A stretch of 64,000 nucleotides of DNA, taken from NCBI GenBank assembly GCA_037044905.1, contig JBAOKB010000020.1, forward strand, positions 1,612,001-1,676,000, written 5' to 3'. The position numbers and the translations under genes are program-made. Shown one piece after another: positions 33,552-44,836 of the stretch. This DNA is from Hortaea werneckii. Its lineage: Eukaryota > Ascomycota > Dothideomycetes > Mycosphaerellales > Teratosphaeriaceae. The notes under the pieces were generated by a model. It was not told the origin of the DNA and searched no databases. It saw nothing but the letters and a program-made list of their open reading frames with translations. Position 1 is the stretch's first letter. Each line of letters opens with the position of its first letter.

Positions 33552-34446
33552 TTATCCAGCCTTGACCGCCTTCGGCCGGCTTTCTGGAGATATCCGTACC
33601 TTCCCATCCGGTAACTTGTTCGACGCACTCTTTGGCGCGCTAGGCCCAGAAGACGCAGGCTTCGGTGTATTTGCAGTCTTGTCAGGTGGCTTGACTCCCT
33701 TTGCGCCTAATTTCGGTCTGCTCTCGGCGCTGATGGTGACCTTCCCGGCTTGCGACGGTGGTGGCTTGGATGGTCTATTGTTTTGCGGGTTGGATTTTCC
33801 AACGTTACTTGGTGCCGGCGAAGACTTCCCGCCAGTACTTGCTCCTGATACGCTTTTTGCTGTGTTTCCAGCGGTTGACAGGCCTTTCGACACTCCCCCA
33901 GTAGTCTGCCCTTCTACGGTTGATAGTCCCTTTGAAGCTCCACTGGCTGCTTGTCCACCGGTTTTCTGAAGTCCTTTCGATGCTCTGCCAGCCGCTGGTA
34001 ATGCCTTCTGAGCTCCACTAGAGGGAAGAGCCTTCTGCGCGTTGGCCGTAGATGGGAGTGCCTTTGTTGCTGACTGTGGCTTCTTCGCATTAGTTGTATT
34101 TGTTGGCGATTTCTTCTGTGTATTTGAAGCCGGTCCGTCCGCCGCAAAGGCGTTCTTCACGCTGTCTCCGTAGCCATTGACCCAATTACCAACACCTGCA
34201 ATACCGTTTGTGACAGCTAGTCGAGATCAGTCGCAATCCAAATAGATAAATTGGGCGACGAAAAGGAAGAGATAATGCATAGAACTTACTACCTTCTCCA
34301 AACGACCTCCCACCGTTTTCGATGGTGCTGCCAACACCGCCAACAGCATTACCAGCTAGCGTCCCTCCAGCCTGGATGCCAGTCTTGAGATATCCGCTTG
34401 CTTTATCAAGCGCCCAATCCTTTGCGTAGTCGACAATAAACGACAT
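33552..34446 (-). CDS. Lys/Ala/Pro/Ser-rich hypothetical protein with QKALP and SKGLST repeats
   Basis: Two exons, 34446-34290 and 34216-33552, giving 273 residues. Exon 1 encodes a small Gly/Ala segment with a conserved look (MSFIVDYAKDWALDKASGYL then GTLAGNAVGGVGSTIENGGR). After splicing at a GTAAGT donor it continues VTNGIAGVGNWVNGYGDSVK. The rest is disordered and repetitive: two QKALP units, repeated SKGL and SKGLST units, and two copies of a K(V)xIS(A/P)ESRPK motif near the end. The first part resembles the Gly-rich proteins of unknown function common in Pezizomycotina. It lies 424 bp downstream of the acyltransferase gene on the same strand, and that protein's tail also contains the NAQKALP string. 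No function is assigned. Confidence 0.72.
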
Positions 34447-34836
34447 GCTGAAAGGCGACTGGTGTTTATACTAGAACGTCGCTTCGATTTACAAAATTCA
34501 GGCAACGTTTCAACACCAATAGACTAATTGAACACCTTCTGGTGTTCTCGAGGGTTGGTCGAAAGGCAAAGATCGAGAAAGTAGGAGGGTGACGCCACAT
34601 GTGACGTGTTAGCGGGCGTTGCAGCCACAGCTCCAGGAATCCCTGCATATGCATGGCGCATGCCGATCCCATCCAGATGACGGTCTATGTGATCAGAAGG
34701 CAGGTTTTTTGTACACGGGCGTCGGCACTTTGCATGGGGAGCAAGCGCGTTCGTGCAATCAAAGAAGCGGGAAAAGGGGAATGGCTTGAGCTCTAAAGTG
34801 ACACGACACTTGACACTGCACTTGGAGGACATTAAT
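34447..34836. promoter_or_regulatory. Spacer upstream of the QKALP protein gene
   Basis: 390 bp between two genes on the minus strand: the acyltransferase 3' UTR plus the promoter of the downstream gene. No gene is seen in it. Confidence 0.5.
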
Positions 34837-36870
34837 CTAGCCTACCTTCTTCCCGTTGACGTATTTCTGAGTGCCCAGCGGCTTTGACCCTGACGTCTTT
34901 CGCTGCTGTTGCTTCGCTGCTGCATTAAGGTTTGCTGCAGTCAGAGGTACATTCTGAGTCGCTGGCTTCTGGCCAATACTCGCAGGCTTCGCAGGCTTCG
35001 CAGGCGTCGTGTTCGTCTTGGGCGTGCCGTTGGACTGTTGTTGCGTAGCCTTCGTCTTCTGACCTGGTAAAGCAGTACCCTTCTCCTGTGTCCTCTGCGC
35101 CAGAGCGTTCCTTGCGGTTGACGTGGCCGTCTGCATGGCCATAGTGGTCAGTGGTCTAGTGACCATAGCCTCCGGATTTGCCAGTGGCATTGCTTTCCGA
35201 GCGCTGGCAAGGGGACTTTGCAATGTTTTTGGCTTAGTCCGATGGTTCGACGCCTCAGCCCCAACGGGCATTGAGCTGACACTGGCAGCCTTTCTAGGAG
35301 GTATACGCTGAGCTGATGTACTCTGTTGTATCTGAGAGTTCGCCTTCGCTGCTGCTTGTTGTGTTGAACCAGAGATGGAGGCCTTGGCTGCTGGAGCCTG
35401 TGCCGCCTTTTTGGCGAGTTCGGGGTTTCCAGCCTTCTGAAGTGCTTGTTGCATTCCTTGTTGGGTAGTCGGTGTGTCCTTCATGAGCGCATCGATGACG
35501 GATTTTGGCAGAGCCTTTTGCGCATTCCCAGCCTGCAACGCATTGCGAATAGCTTCTTGACTAGTCGTAGCGATAGGTGCTTTACCAAGATTCATCAAGT
35601 TCAGCTGCTGTGTTTCGGCTACTTTAGCCATGAGCTTATCGAAGTTTACCGGGTCAGTCAGATCAACTTGGCCAAGAGCACCGGCGGCAGATGTGATTGG
35701 GCCAAAGATACTCAGAAACTCGTCCCAGCCGCCACCTCTAACTTCGGAGGTGATCATCTTTGCGTGTTTGGGCTCTTTTTTACCTTCTGCTGCCGCTAGT
35801 GCTGTTACCGGGTCCATTTCCGGAAAGTGGGAGTATTTGTAGAAGTACTCCAATATGTAATCCTTCTCTCGCCACCGATTGTTCAACCACCTCGCAAAAG
35901 CTTGGTCGTTATCGACCGGAATCTCCGATATCCTGAACCTTCTCCAGTACATGTTTACAGACTTAGGTGGCCGTCCTTCGAAGAAACTACTCCTGAGAGT
36001 GAAGATGTCCTGCCCATACATGCCTTTCGGCACTCCTTCGTATGCGATCGTACAGTCGTAGAGCCAATTCGTGGTCTGCTTAAGCTCCTGCAAACAAAAT
36101 TGGAGACCGGTTGTTCGAGGCAAAAGTTGATGCTTCATGTCTTGGATACCCGTCTTATTCGCCCAAGCTTTGCTCTTCTCCCGCGTGACCGCACTCAGAT
36201 TAGTCCCTTCAGGAAAGATGAGCAGCCACATAGGATCCTGCGGATTCTTCAAATGATTGAGCGCTCGTTTGAACCGGTAGCGGTCAGTCTCCCACTTTCG
36301 GGAAAGGAAGATGAAATTGTAGAATTGTGCACCCCACCCAAAGATCGGGAGATTCTTGAGTGATTCCTTGAGGATGATGTAGATCCGGCCGTGCATCTTA
36401 TTTGTATATGCTATCCACCACAGGTACATCCAGTCAGTGTATAGCTGGTGGTTTGCCATGAGGACCAGGCGATGCGGGAAGTTGCACTTGAGAGTTCCAT
36501 CGTCCATCACGTATAATTGGCCCTTCATGCTTTGGTCGCCACCGACACGTATGACTGTAGGTGACCACCATTGTGTAATAGTCGTCATGAGGACTGCGAA
36601 CGATTCCTTGGTCCATGCCATATAGCCATCGTAGAACTTAGGGTCGACCAGTTTCAGTGGCGCGCCGATAAATTGGGATGCAGAAATGGCCAGTAGGCCT
36701 GACAAGAAGGTCGAAGCTGCACTAAATGCCCGTTCTGCTTGACCCATGCCACCATGTTGAATTGGATTCGGATTGTTCTCACCAGGCTTGCTTAGATTGA
36801 GCCCGCCGCCTCCAATGTTGGAGCGAGTCTCAGCACCAGGTGCCGAAGCGGCCTTTTTGTTCGCCGCCAT
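34837..36870 (-). CDS. Lysophospholipid/1-acylglycerol-3-phosphate acyltransferase family protein
   Basis: Intronless, about 677 residues. The PlsC acyltransferase domain (about residues 50-370) has the HX4D block in LMANHQLYTDWMYLWW, the acceptor block LLIFPEGTNLS, and a strand YDCTIAYEGVPKGMYGQDIF. This is the large eukaryotic LPAAT/LCLAT type (Cst26/AGPAT3-5-like) acting on phosphatidic acid or phosphatidylinositol at the ER. The membrane segment is FLSGLLAISASQFIGAPLKL near residue 60. From about residue 400 there is a long disordered tail rich in Lys, Ala, Gln, Thr and Pro, including NAQKALPKSVIDALM and TSAQRIPPRKA, not usual for the family. The ATG at 36870 gives MAANKKAASAP; the preceding in-frame codons lack an ATG. 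The tail shares a motif with the downstream gene product. Confidence 0.92.
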   Translation of the reverse strand: MAANKKAASAPGAETRSNIGGGGLNLSKPGENNPNPIQHGGMGQAERAFSAASTFLSGLLAISASQFIGAPLKLVDPKFYDGYMAWTKESFAVLMTTITQWWSPTVIRVGGDQSMKGQLYVMDDGTLKCNFPHRLVLMANHQLYTDWMYLWWIAYTNKMHGRIYIILKESLKNLPIFGWGAQFYNFIFLSRKWETDRYRFKRALNHLKNPQDPMWLLIFPEGTNLSAVTREKSKAWANKTGIQDMKHQLLPRTTGLQFCLQELKQTTNWLYDCTIAYEGVPKGMYGQDIFTLRSSFFEGRPPKSVNMYWRRFRISEIPVDNDQAFARWLNNRWREKDYILEYFYKYSHFPEMDPVTALAAAEGKKEPKHAKMITSEVRGGGWDEFLSIFGPITSAAGALGQVDLTDPVNFDKLMAKVAETQQLNLMNLGKAPIATTSQEAIRNALQAGNAQKALPKSVIDALMKDTPTTQQGMQQALQKAGNPELAKKAAQAPAAKASISGSTQQAAAKANSQIQQSTSAQRIPPRKAASVSSMPVGAEASNHRTKPKTLQSPLASARKAMPLANPEAMVTRPLTTMAMQTATSTARNALAQRTQEKGTALPGQKTKATQQQSNGTPKTNTTPAKPAKPASIGQKPATQNVPLTAANLNAAAKQQQRKTSGSKPLGTQKYVNGKKVG

Positions 36871-37485
36871 GGCGGTTGTCACAGCTGTTGCCTCCTACTA
36901 TATAATCTTCAGGAAAGATCTGTAAGGTCAGAGACGTTCATGCCGAGGTTCATGAGCCTGATTCCAGTGTTGCCTATTGAGTTGAGGCGATGGGGCTGTT
37001 TGCCAGCGCGTCCCGTAAGTGGTACCGAAGGGCCATGTTGTAGCTGGTTTTCTTCTCATCTTGCCTTTGGGTATTAAGCGAGCCGTGTCCCTGCCACAGC
37101 GATCGCTTCGATCCAGCCACATGCAGTCACGCCGTCCGCTGAATCAGTGGCGTACATTCCCTGCACAGTTGTCGCACAGACCCAAAGATCTGCGAGGTGA
37201 CGTCGGAGCATGAGGCGTCACCTCACCTCAAGCGCCCAGCGTCGTGCAGATCACCTGGCAGCTCTGTATCTTGCTTTGTGCTCTCAATCCACGCTGCATT
37301 TTGCATTTTGCAAGAGAATCCTCAAACTCCTCGATTCTGCAAGAATATCAGAAAAATAGCGGCAGCAGCCTAGTTCACAGCGGGGTCCAGTACTAGGATA
37401 CTTTACGAGCGTCTTTGGACGAATCAAACCTTTCGACTTTCCGCGGCCTTCCAAAGCAACCCAACTGTGGCAGAATAGCCTAACG
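36871..37485. promoter_or_regulatory. Divergent promoter, acyltransferase / small coiled-coil gene
   Basis: 615-bp spacer between two divergent start codons. It contains repeated CACCTCA/GAGGTGA segments around 37194-37230, giving a short imperfect inverted repeat. No gene is visible. Confidence 0.4.
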
Positions 37486-38122
37486 ATGGCGACCAGAACA
37501 GCAGGCGCGCCACAACTCAATGGTGTCCCTAGGAAGCCAGCAGCGCCAAGAGCGCCAGTAAAGAAGCCCGCCGCTGGTCAAGCAACGAGAACAACTGGTA
37601 CCGCCGCAAGACAAGCACAATCGAAAGCCGCACCTGTTCAAAACAAAGCTGCCTCAGTAGCAGGTGGTGAAGATGGAGGGTATGGTGGAGCGGGATCCGC
37701 ATACTCCATCATGGCAAACAGGATTGCGAACAGAGTAGCTGAAATGGCAGAGAGCATTACTTTTGTCGAAAGGTAAATTACCTATTACGTCCTATGTCAA
37801 CGACATCGCTAATGGATTTCCTTGTAGACAAAAGCCACAAGCGCAGCAGCAGCCTGAAGTGGAAGAGAAGAGACGACCTCGGAAACTCGAGATGCGGCTC
37901 AACGGCGGTACCGCCGAAAGTGTCGCCTTCTCTGCACCCTTCCTCGACAACACCTTATCGAAGATGCTGCAGTTGCAGAATCGCATGTTGAAGAGCTCGG
38001 CAGAGCTAAGCAAGATGGAGGGTGTTGACGAGAGAGTCATGAAAGAGCACGCTGCCCAAAGTGCTGAATTGAGTCGAATCATCGCCTTGATCTGCGCTGA
38101 GAAGGCGAGGCAGGGAGCTTGA
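37486..38122 (+). CDS. Small basic/coiled-coil hypothetical protein
   Basis: Two exons, 37486-37772 and 37828-38122, giving 193 residues. The 55-bp intron splits an Arg codon (AG|A) and ends at TTGTAG. The N-terminal 65 residues are basic, Ala/Pro/Lys-rich and disordered (KPAAPRAPVKKPAAGQ). The second half is predicted helix: AYSIMANRIANRVAEMAESI, then APFLDNTLSKMLQLQNRMLK and a Lys/Glu-rich end. The pattern suggests a dimerising adaptor or kinetochore/BLOC-like small subunit, but no family is recognised and I assign no role. Confidence 0.7.
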
Positions 38123-38561
38123 GATGTTATTTACCGGAAAAATGTGGCTGGCAATGTGTTATGACTTGCGAATTCCGACCTGGAAATGTAAGCGTATATG
38201 ATGAATGATGCATGGCGATTCAATGTTCTGCACAGGCGTTTGGATAGGAAAGCATAATCTGAAGATACTAAGGTAATTCTTGAGCCAAAAGTCCAAAAGT
38301 GAATGGTCCTGCTTGTCAAGTGGCAATGGGTCTGTGCGCCTTCACATGTCAAGCGGCCTGATTCTTCTCTCGTTCAAAAGACTTTCTTAGTTGACAGACA
38401 CGTCGTACAGACACAGTGAACGGAGGCTCCATATGAACAACACCAAATACTCCAACATCTAAACAATACGAAGCGCTTGATAACGACACATGGACGGGCG
38501 AACCATCAGGAAATCGGCATACTTTCGGACACGGTCCGCAAGCTGAGCAGCAAGACTCAAG
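38123..38561. other. Intergenic region upstream of F-box gene
   Basis: 3' UTR of the preceding gene and promoter of the F-box gene; no additional feature is seen. Confidence 0.5.
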
Positions 38562-39143
38562 ATGGCTGCGAGCGAGCAAGTCTTCTCCGTCCCAGAGCTG
38601 CATGAAGCCATCTTACACTGTCTCGACATGCGGGACCTCCTGCTAGCTCAGCGTGTCTCACGAGAGTGGCAGACGGCCATCGCATGCTCCATCAAACTCC
38701 AGCGGAAGCTATTTTTCGCTTCGCCACCCGGCGGAGCTCTTCGATTGATGCCCCTTCATCCTGTTCTGGCCTCCAACCTAGACCGAGAGATTCTCATTGT
38801 GCGGGACATTGAATTGAATCCGCTCCTTAACCGTGTAATGAGGGTGATCGGACACAAGCTCAAGAGAGTCGGGATAGAATTGCAGATGGAGTATAGCGCG
38901 CTAGGTTCAAAAGATGCGAGTTGGCGCTCAATGCATGTGACCTCGCCGCCGGTGGCCGAGGTCCGGCTTTTCTTGCATACGAAACCTTCAATCCTCGTGA
39001 ACCACGTTGCACGGCCTGTCAAGGGAAAAGAGTTGACGATAGGCTCGCTAGTCGACTCGCTCAGATATCGTTTCGGGGTCGAGCTTGACGAGATGAAGGT
39101 GTTTATATACGGTTCACGCGGCTGGATTCCAGGGACATGTTAG
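38562..39143 (+). CDS. F-box protein
   Basis: 193 residues in a single exon. The N-terminal F-box is clear: VFSVPELHEAILHCLDMRDL, then LLAQRVSREWQTAIACSIKL. It should dock to Skp1 in an SCF ubiquitin ligase. The remainder is the type found in the large Dothideomycete family of short F-box proteins, with no WD40 or LRR domain. This family is often lineage-specific and expanded. The target is unknown. The 3' end faces the MFS transporter gene. Confidence 0.82.
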   Translation: MAASEQVFSVPELHEAILHCLDMRDLLLAQRVSREWQTAIACSIKLQRKLFFASPPGGALRLMPLHPVLASNLDREILIVRDIELNPLLNRVMRVIGHKLKRVGIELQMEYSALGSKDASWRSMHVTSPPVAEVRLFLHTKPSILVNHVARPVKGKELTIGSLVDSLRYRFGVELDEMKVFIYGSRGWIPGTC

Positions 39144-39613
39144 GAGGAAGGAATTGGCATACAGTACAGATTAGCTGCTATCCTCAAGACTGCGGAGATG
39201 GTCTCAGTTTGGTCATTGACAGGGAATACATCACCCCCGCTTTGTTACAATTGAAGCCTATCAATACCTTCGTTGATTTAATGGACACTCAGCTTTGGCC
39301 ACGAAGGGAGGAAGAGCGGGTAGCACGATGCATTTACCTGCACTGACGACTTACTTCAGTCGTTTTTGTGGCATTTTCACAAGTTTCCAGTTAATTTCTG
39401 TAGCACGTTTGTGGATTCAAATGCTTCTCAGGAGCGTGACATCCCATTACTGTGACAAACACATGCTAGATCCTGCCCTGGTCATTAGTGGAGGATTTTC
39501 AAGAAAGCCAAGTGTTCAAAGGAGCGGACCCCGACATAAAAGCTAATATTTACGGTTTTTGATTGAAAGCATGGTTGTTAACATGTCTGCTAAAATCAGC
39601 ATGAGTCATGCAA
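39144..39613. other. Convergent 3' region, F-box/MFS genes
   Basis: Only 3' UTR-type sequence is seen between the two stop codons. Confidence 0.5.
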
Positions 39614-41188
39614 TCATAGCACATAGCGGTACATAGGCCCGTAGTTCTCCAGTCCTTGCTCGGCCTGCTCCTTCGCATTCCCAACACTAGCGGAAGCTGC
39701 TCTTGCTCGCTGCTCTTCAAGAGTTCCATACGTCTTGTCAAGCTTCTTGTTTTCCCAGACCAACAGTGTACGCAAGCCCAACGCGAGCAAAGTAGTGAAG
39801 AAGAGGAAAGCCGCGCAAATGCTGTGGCCTTTGACATATTCAGGGCCATCGCTGTCCGGATAGATATTGGTGCCCAAGAGCGGTCCACATTGGCCAACTA
39901 GGTTGAGCAAAACAATGCCAGCTCCTCTTCGACTATCACTTCCTTGGTTGTTCATAACCCAAGGCAGGATGTTCCCAATAGCAGGGAACACGCCCGCAGC
40001 GGCGAGGTAGGACCCAGCATATCTTGTTCCAACGGAGTTCGTTGCCGCCAGCATGATATACCCAACACCACCAACTATCGCGCATGCTGCTACTACGAGG
40101 CCTCGTTGCTGCGTACGATCTGCAACCCACGTCGTGCTTATAGTGACAATGGCGGATAAGAAGTAGGGCGGTGCTGAGAGTCCTTGGGCATCGACGCCAC
40201 TGTACCCGAGCTCCTCAAGAATCGTCGGGAGGTATACCGGCAAGGATGCAAATGAAACATTGCAAGAGAAGTACATGAAAGCCGTGAACCAAGCCTTGGC
40301 GTCTGTAAGAGCAAGCAGTGTCTCTTTGATATTAATCCCGCCGATACGATCGGCCTTGCCAACTTGACGGACACCACGCGCAAGTGCGATTCGTTTTTCG
40401 TCTTCGTTCAGGAACCACGCTTTTTGCGGGCTGTCAGGGAGAACGAAGAAAGTCACAACAGCCATGACGATGACTGGCAATCCTTCGACGAGGAACAGCA
40501 GCCGCCAATTTGCAATCGCTGCGTCGCCAGAGGTAATGCCGTAGGCGAGGGCACCAGCGAAGCAGCTTGCAAGGGGAGCAGCAGCTAAGAAAAGACCAGC
40601 TCGGAAGCCAAGCTCGTGGCGTAGGTAGACTAGAGGAAGAAGTCAGAACGGATTCGTATTCCACAGTCAATATTTCGGGATCGCCCTACAGAAGCTGAGA
40701 AGATACGGAATGCCAGGTCCAAAAGACTGCTCGAAAGCAGCCATAAGCGCCCTAAGCGCCATCATACCACCCCAGTTCGAAGTACCGCTCTGCACTGTCG
40801 CGCATAGGCCCCATCCAAACACGACGAAAGCCGCCCATGCATGCGGAGGGAAGATCTTCCAGCCAAAAGTCCCGAATGCGAAGACAATGTAGAAGATGTA
40901 GAAGATGGTGAGAAGCCATTGGTAGTCGCTGCCGGATAAGTTGAGATCCTCTTCCATGCCGGCGATCCGCGCGTTGCCAATGTTGCTTCTGTCTAGGAAA
41001 GCTAACAGATATAGCCAGGAGACCAGAGTGACCAGGTTCCAGTCTAGCTTCCTCAAGACCTTCTTCTCCAGGGCTGGGTCAACCAGGGGACTCCCTCCAA
41101 CTTCGTCGACCGTCAACGCATCTTGAGTATTCTTCTCGAGGTCGACAGCCCCGTCGTCCGGGAGCGGAGTAGGCTCGTTCTTGTCCAT
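39614..41188 (-). CDS. MFS transporter, Dal5/Tna1-like anion:cation symporter
   Basis: Plasma-membrane permease of the fungal allantoate/nicotinate/vitamin symporter family. Exons are 41188-40690 and 40629-39614, giving 504 residues with about 12 membrane helices. Helix 1 and the family signature are LVSWLYLLAFLDRSNIGNAR, with GLCATVQSGTSNWGGMMALR after helix 4. The central loop follows LPDSPQKAWFLNEDEKRIAL, typical of this family. The intron (60 bp) splits a Phe codon and restores LLSFFYLRHELGFRAG. The acidic, Pro-rich N-terminus is cytosolic. Substrate cannot be told from sequence. It lies in tandem downstream of the alcohol oxidase gene on the same strand, 745 bp away, without evidence of co-transcription. 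Confidence 0.92.
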
Positions 41189-41933
41189 GTCGAGCAAGAA
41201 TGCCTAGGAGTCCAAATTTCCGAATGAAGCGACGGTAGACAAGAAAGAGACACAAACGCTTGTGAAAGTGAGATTACCGCCCTTTTGGCTCATCCTCACA
41301 TTCGCGCGCTACGGAACTCTGCATTCCACCAAAGAAGACATGATATGCATACCCCGCCACAGTGCAGTGAGTGATCGACAAGCGTATAGCAGCAGTGGTT
41401 CGCTCCACAGCGAGCAGTCAATCATAGGGTAGCAGCATTAAGCTCAGCAGTGCCGGGCTTCCGTGGAAACAATGGGGTCGAGATCCGTGGTCGCTCAAAT
41501 TCCATGGGAGCTGTGAGCAGTGTTTCTATGGGTGCTTCAGCTATGCGGTAGCTTCACGAATTAAGAAAGTCAATAGGGAACCCAGGTGAGCTCGGGAGGT
41601 AAGGTGTGACAACAAGCCGTGCCATGGGTTTCTTGTGTGAGCTTGGCTTTCGCAAGGTTTCGGGTCAAAGGCCGGCCGCAATAGCCGGCGAGGAAACGGA
41701 TGGCGACCCCCAACAGAGTCCGATGAAGTGGGGTTTGGGGGAAGCAACTTCACTTTCTATCACTTTCGCCAAAAAGAGATATGCGGAAACAGAAAATGTT
41801 GCATTCATTAATTTCATTGGAACAAGTACATTGGTGTTTCCAAAGCTTAGGTTCGTAAGGAACGCAGATACACAACATCATTAGCTGCACAAAACTACCG
41901 GCAACCTTGTGAGCCCGCAGTCAACCCCATCAT
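41189..41933. other. Intergenic region, MFS promoter / alcohol oxidase 3' end
   Basis: Holds the MFS gene promoter and the alcohol oxidase 3' UTR on the minus strand. No other gene is seen. Confidence 0.5.
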
Positions 41934-44727
41934 TTACAGCCGTGCAAGACCGGTGATCTCGCGTGGTGCGTGGTACTCAGGTACCTTCATGTCGAGAGCA
42001 CGACCAGAGTATCCCAGATCCTCAGCAGTGAGAACGCTGCACTTCTCACCAATCAGCAAGGCCGTCGAGTATGTGTTGCAGCCCACGTTATCCGGGCAGA
42101 TTGACAGGTCGGCAACCTTGAGGCCCTTGACGCCATGGACATTCAGGCGCTCGTCCAACACGCCGTGCTTGACGATGCTATTTCCCTCCTTTGGAGCCAT
42201 GGAGCAAGTTCCCAGAGAATGCCAGGTCGTCTCGACATGGCGCTGTACCTGGGTTAGCGACAAGCGCAGACAGCATCGTTCATAAGAGAGGGAATTACCT
42301 TAACCCATTCTTCAATCGCCAAGAGATCCTCCTTACTGTACTGCAGGTCATCACGAACAGCTTGCTGGTTGCTGTTCAGCATACTGGGCTGCGGTGGCTT
42401 TCCAGAATCGACTGGCATGCTCCAGGAGCCGTGCTGGATGCCCGAGGTGATGTGATTTGGTCCAGCATACGCATTGGTGGTGGCTAGATCCATGTCCAAT
42501 GCACGGGCTGGGCTGTCGTAGGAGTAGAAAGGATGCATAGCTACAAGATCGGTCAGTCATCGGTCATCACACATAACGTCTGTTGGTCTTACCAGTCACT
42601 TCGCCAGCATAAGCTTCCATACGACGAGCAGTCTCACGAGACTTGATATATCCCCAGACCATCGGAGCCATATCGCGCTTGTCGTTCATGAATCCAGCAT
42701 CGAAGTCGGGAGCATCATACGCCGATGGACTGGTAATGTGAGTGAAGCCACGGGAGAATGGATATTCCTGATTGCCGCAAGTCAGTCATCCTGCTAAGCC
42801 CCGCTTTGGGTCTGTAGAGAACATACCAGGAAGTGGAACATGGTGAAAAACTTGCCCGGCGGCATCAGCATGTGGTCACCGAACCAGCCGGCAATGACAC
42901 TGTAGTGCATAACTCTGAACGAAAGTCAGCTACCTTCGAACGATGTGGTGAGTTCGCTCGCTTCGACTCACGGCTTGTCAGGCTTGTCCTTGAAGTAGCT
43001 GTCCCAGCCGGATCGGAACTACAGCGAACGGTCAGCGACGAGTGCATTGAAGTAACGAACAAGCAACCCCAGGGCTTACCTCTGGGTATGGCCAGCTATC
43101 CATTTGCTTGAGCTCTTGCTCGGTCGGCCGGACCCTGAGAGCTAATCAGTAAGCGCTCGTTTGAGGGTTCGATTGTCAACTCACTTGACACCGGCCTCGA
43201 TGCCATTAGTTGCCAGCGGGCCCGTCCCGTTGATGTTCCATCTAGAACACAGTCAGTCGATGCAGTGTGTCAGAAATATGATTCAGACTTACTGGTTGAA
43301 GACTTTGTCCTGAGTCTCCTTGTCGCCGCGGACGAAGTCGTCGAAAGATTCAATGTGCGGCTTGGCGCGGTATGTCGCAAAAGTGAGGTCTATACTTCAT
43401 CAGCAGCAGGTACGTGCAATAATGGCTAGGCTATACTCACAATGGTCCTGGAAATTGAGCCCGACGCCAGGCAGGTCAATGAGTGGCTTGACACCGGCCT
43501 TGCGGAGCTTTTGCGGGTCGCCTATATCGAATTAGCGAAGTCTACGGTCTGTTCAAACTAGACATACCGATGCCAGATCGCTGGAGAATGAGTGGCGAGC
43601 TCAAGGTGCCACCGCTGACGATGACATACTTGCGGGCCTTGTAAACCTTCGATTGCTGCTCGTTGGGATGGAGCGGCTTGGTCGGAACGACTTTCACGCC
43701 AGTCGCTCGGTCACCTTCAACAATCACCCTGCACTCGGTTAGCAGAGTAGCCGGTAACGTGGTTCATACAGGTTGCACGCACTTCTCGACCTTCGAGTTG
43801 CAAACCAAATGCAGATTCTGGTGATTGGCACGAGTCGAATGGATGTAAGCATGGGCACTGTCCGATCGACGGCCAGTATCACGGTTGATCCATTTCAGCC
43901 AATGCTCGGCACCGTGGCCAGTGACCAAGTCTTGAAGGTCGTCCGTGACCGGGATGTCCTGGCTCTCTGCAGCACGTAGGAAGTCCTGCATGATAGGATC
44001 TTTGCTTTGTCAGCCGTGGAACCGTTGACAATGAACACATCAGCCCTTACATGTGTAGTTGCCGAAGCTGACCTTGATCGGTCCCTCGAATCCATGGAGA
44101 TCGCGGTTGTTGCAAGCGCGCTGGTATGTCTCGTGCTTCTTCATCAATGGAATGAGCTCCTTAGTAGTCCAACCCTTGGCCTGGAAATCGTCGTAGTCGG
44201 AGGCGGAAGCACGAGTGTACATCTAGCTTTCGTCAGAAAGGCGGAAATAGCGAGAACAGAGGAAGCCTACCATGAAGTTGATGCTACTGCCACCGCCCTG
44301 GATCGAAATGTCAGTCTCTAAATTCTGCAGAATACCCGAGCCAAGCCACGCTTACCAAGACATGTGCACACGGAACAACAGCACGACGGCCGGCAAGCCA
44401 TTCGGAAGGTCGAGAGTAATAGAAGCTTGCAGTCTTGCTATCAAGCTTCATGTTCCTTGGGTAGATGCCTGGACGGTAGACCTATATCAACCGTAAGCTC
44501 TCGCTCTGGATAGCCTGCGAGACGTCTTACCCAAGGATTATTCAGGTTGTTCTCGCCAGCCTCGACCAGCATCACCTGGAGATTGTGGTCCAAATTGGCC
44601 AGTCTCCCGGCCACGACACAGCTGCTCGATGTCAGTCTCCTCCGCTAAAGTCTATGGTAACCATTGAGTTGTACCCGCATGATCCTCCTCCGCATACAAT
44701 AACGTCGACCTCGTCTGGGATCGTCAT
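41934..44727 (-). CDS. Peroxisomal alcohol (methanol) oxidase, GMC family, 16 exons
   Basis: FAD enzyme oxidising methanol and other short alcohols to aldehydes and H2O2 in peroxisomes. Reconstructed exons on the minus strand: 44727-44675, 44621-44531, 44481-44356, 44297-44271, 44222-44051, 43999-43783, 43728-43568, 43521-43441, 43389-43293, 43241-43185, 43134-43080, 43018-42972, 42914-42827, 42767-42593, 42540-42299 and 42248-41934. Total 667 residues, as for yeast Aox (~663). The order of motifs matches throughout: VDVIVCGGGSCG (Rossmann), GENNLNNPW, GGGSSINFMMYTRASASDYD, GPIKVSFGNYT, NFQDHYLTFATYR, DDFVRGDKETQDKVF, EYPFSRGFTHITSP, TTWHSLGTCSMAPKEG and LKVADLSICPDNVGCNTYST. It ends in ARL, a type 1 peroxisomal signal (yeast uses ARF). 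The exon 5/6 join is checked by the family's NYTYP block. Every junction keeps frame with GT-AG ends. Confidence 0.95.
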
Positions 44728-44827
44728 CTTCGCAAGTTGTCGTACTAATTAATCAATGTTCTGATAACGGGGCAAGGCAAGAGTGTCCTTGGTGCCTACT
44801 TGCTTTCAAGAGGAGACTACACCTATC

Positions 44828-44836
44828 TCATATAAG
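44828..44836 (-). promoter_or_regulatory. Possible TATA element upstream of alcohol oxidase
   Basis: Read on the minus strand, CTTATATGAG lies about 105 bp upstream of the alcohol oxidase ATG, a normal distance for a fungal TATA box. Support is position and sequence only. Confidence 0.35.

Noticed and set aside
41934..44727. Introner-like element origin of the alcohol oxidase introns
   Set aside because: The introns are short and show no shared sequence beyond splice and branch motifs, so recent copying from one element is not supported.
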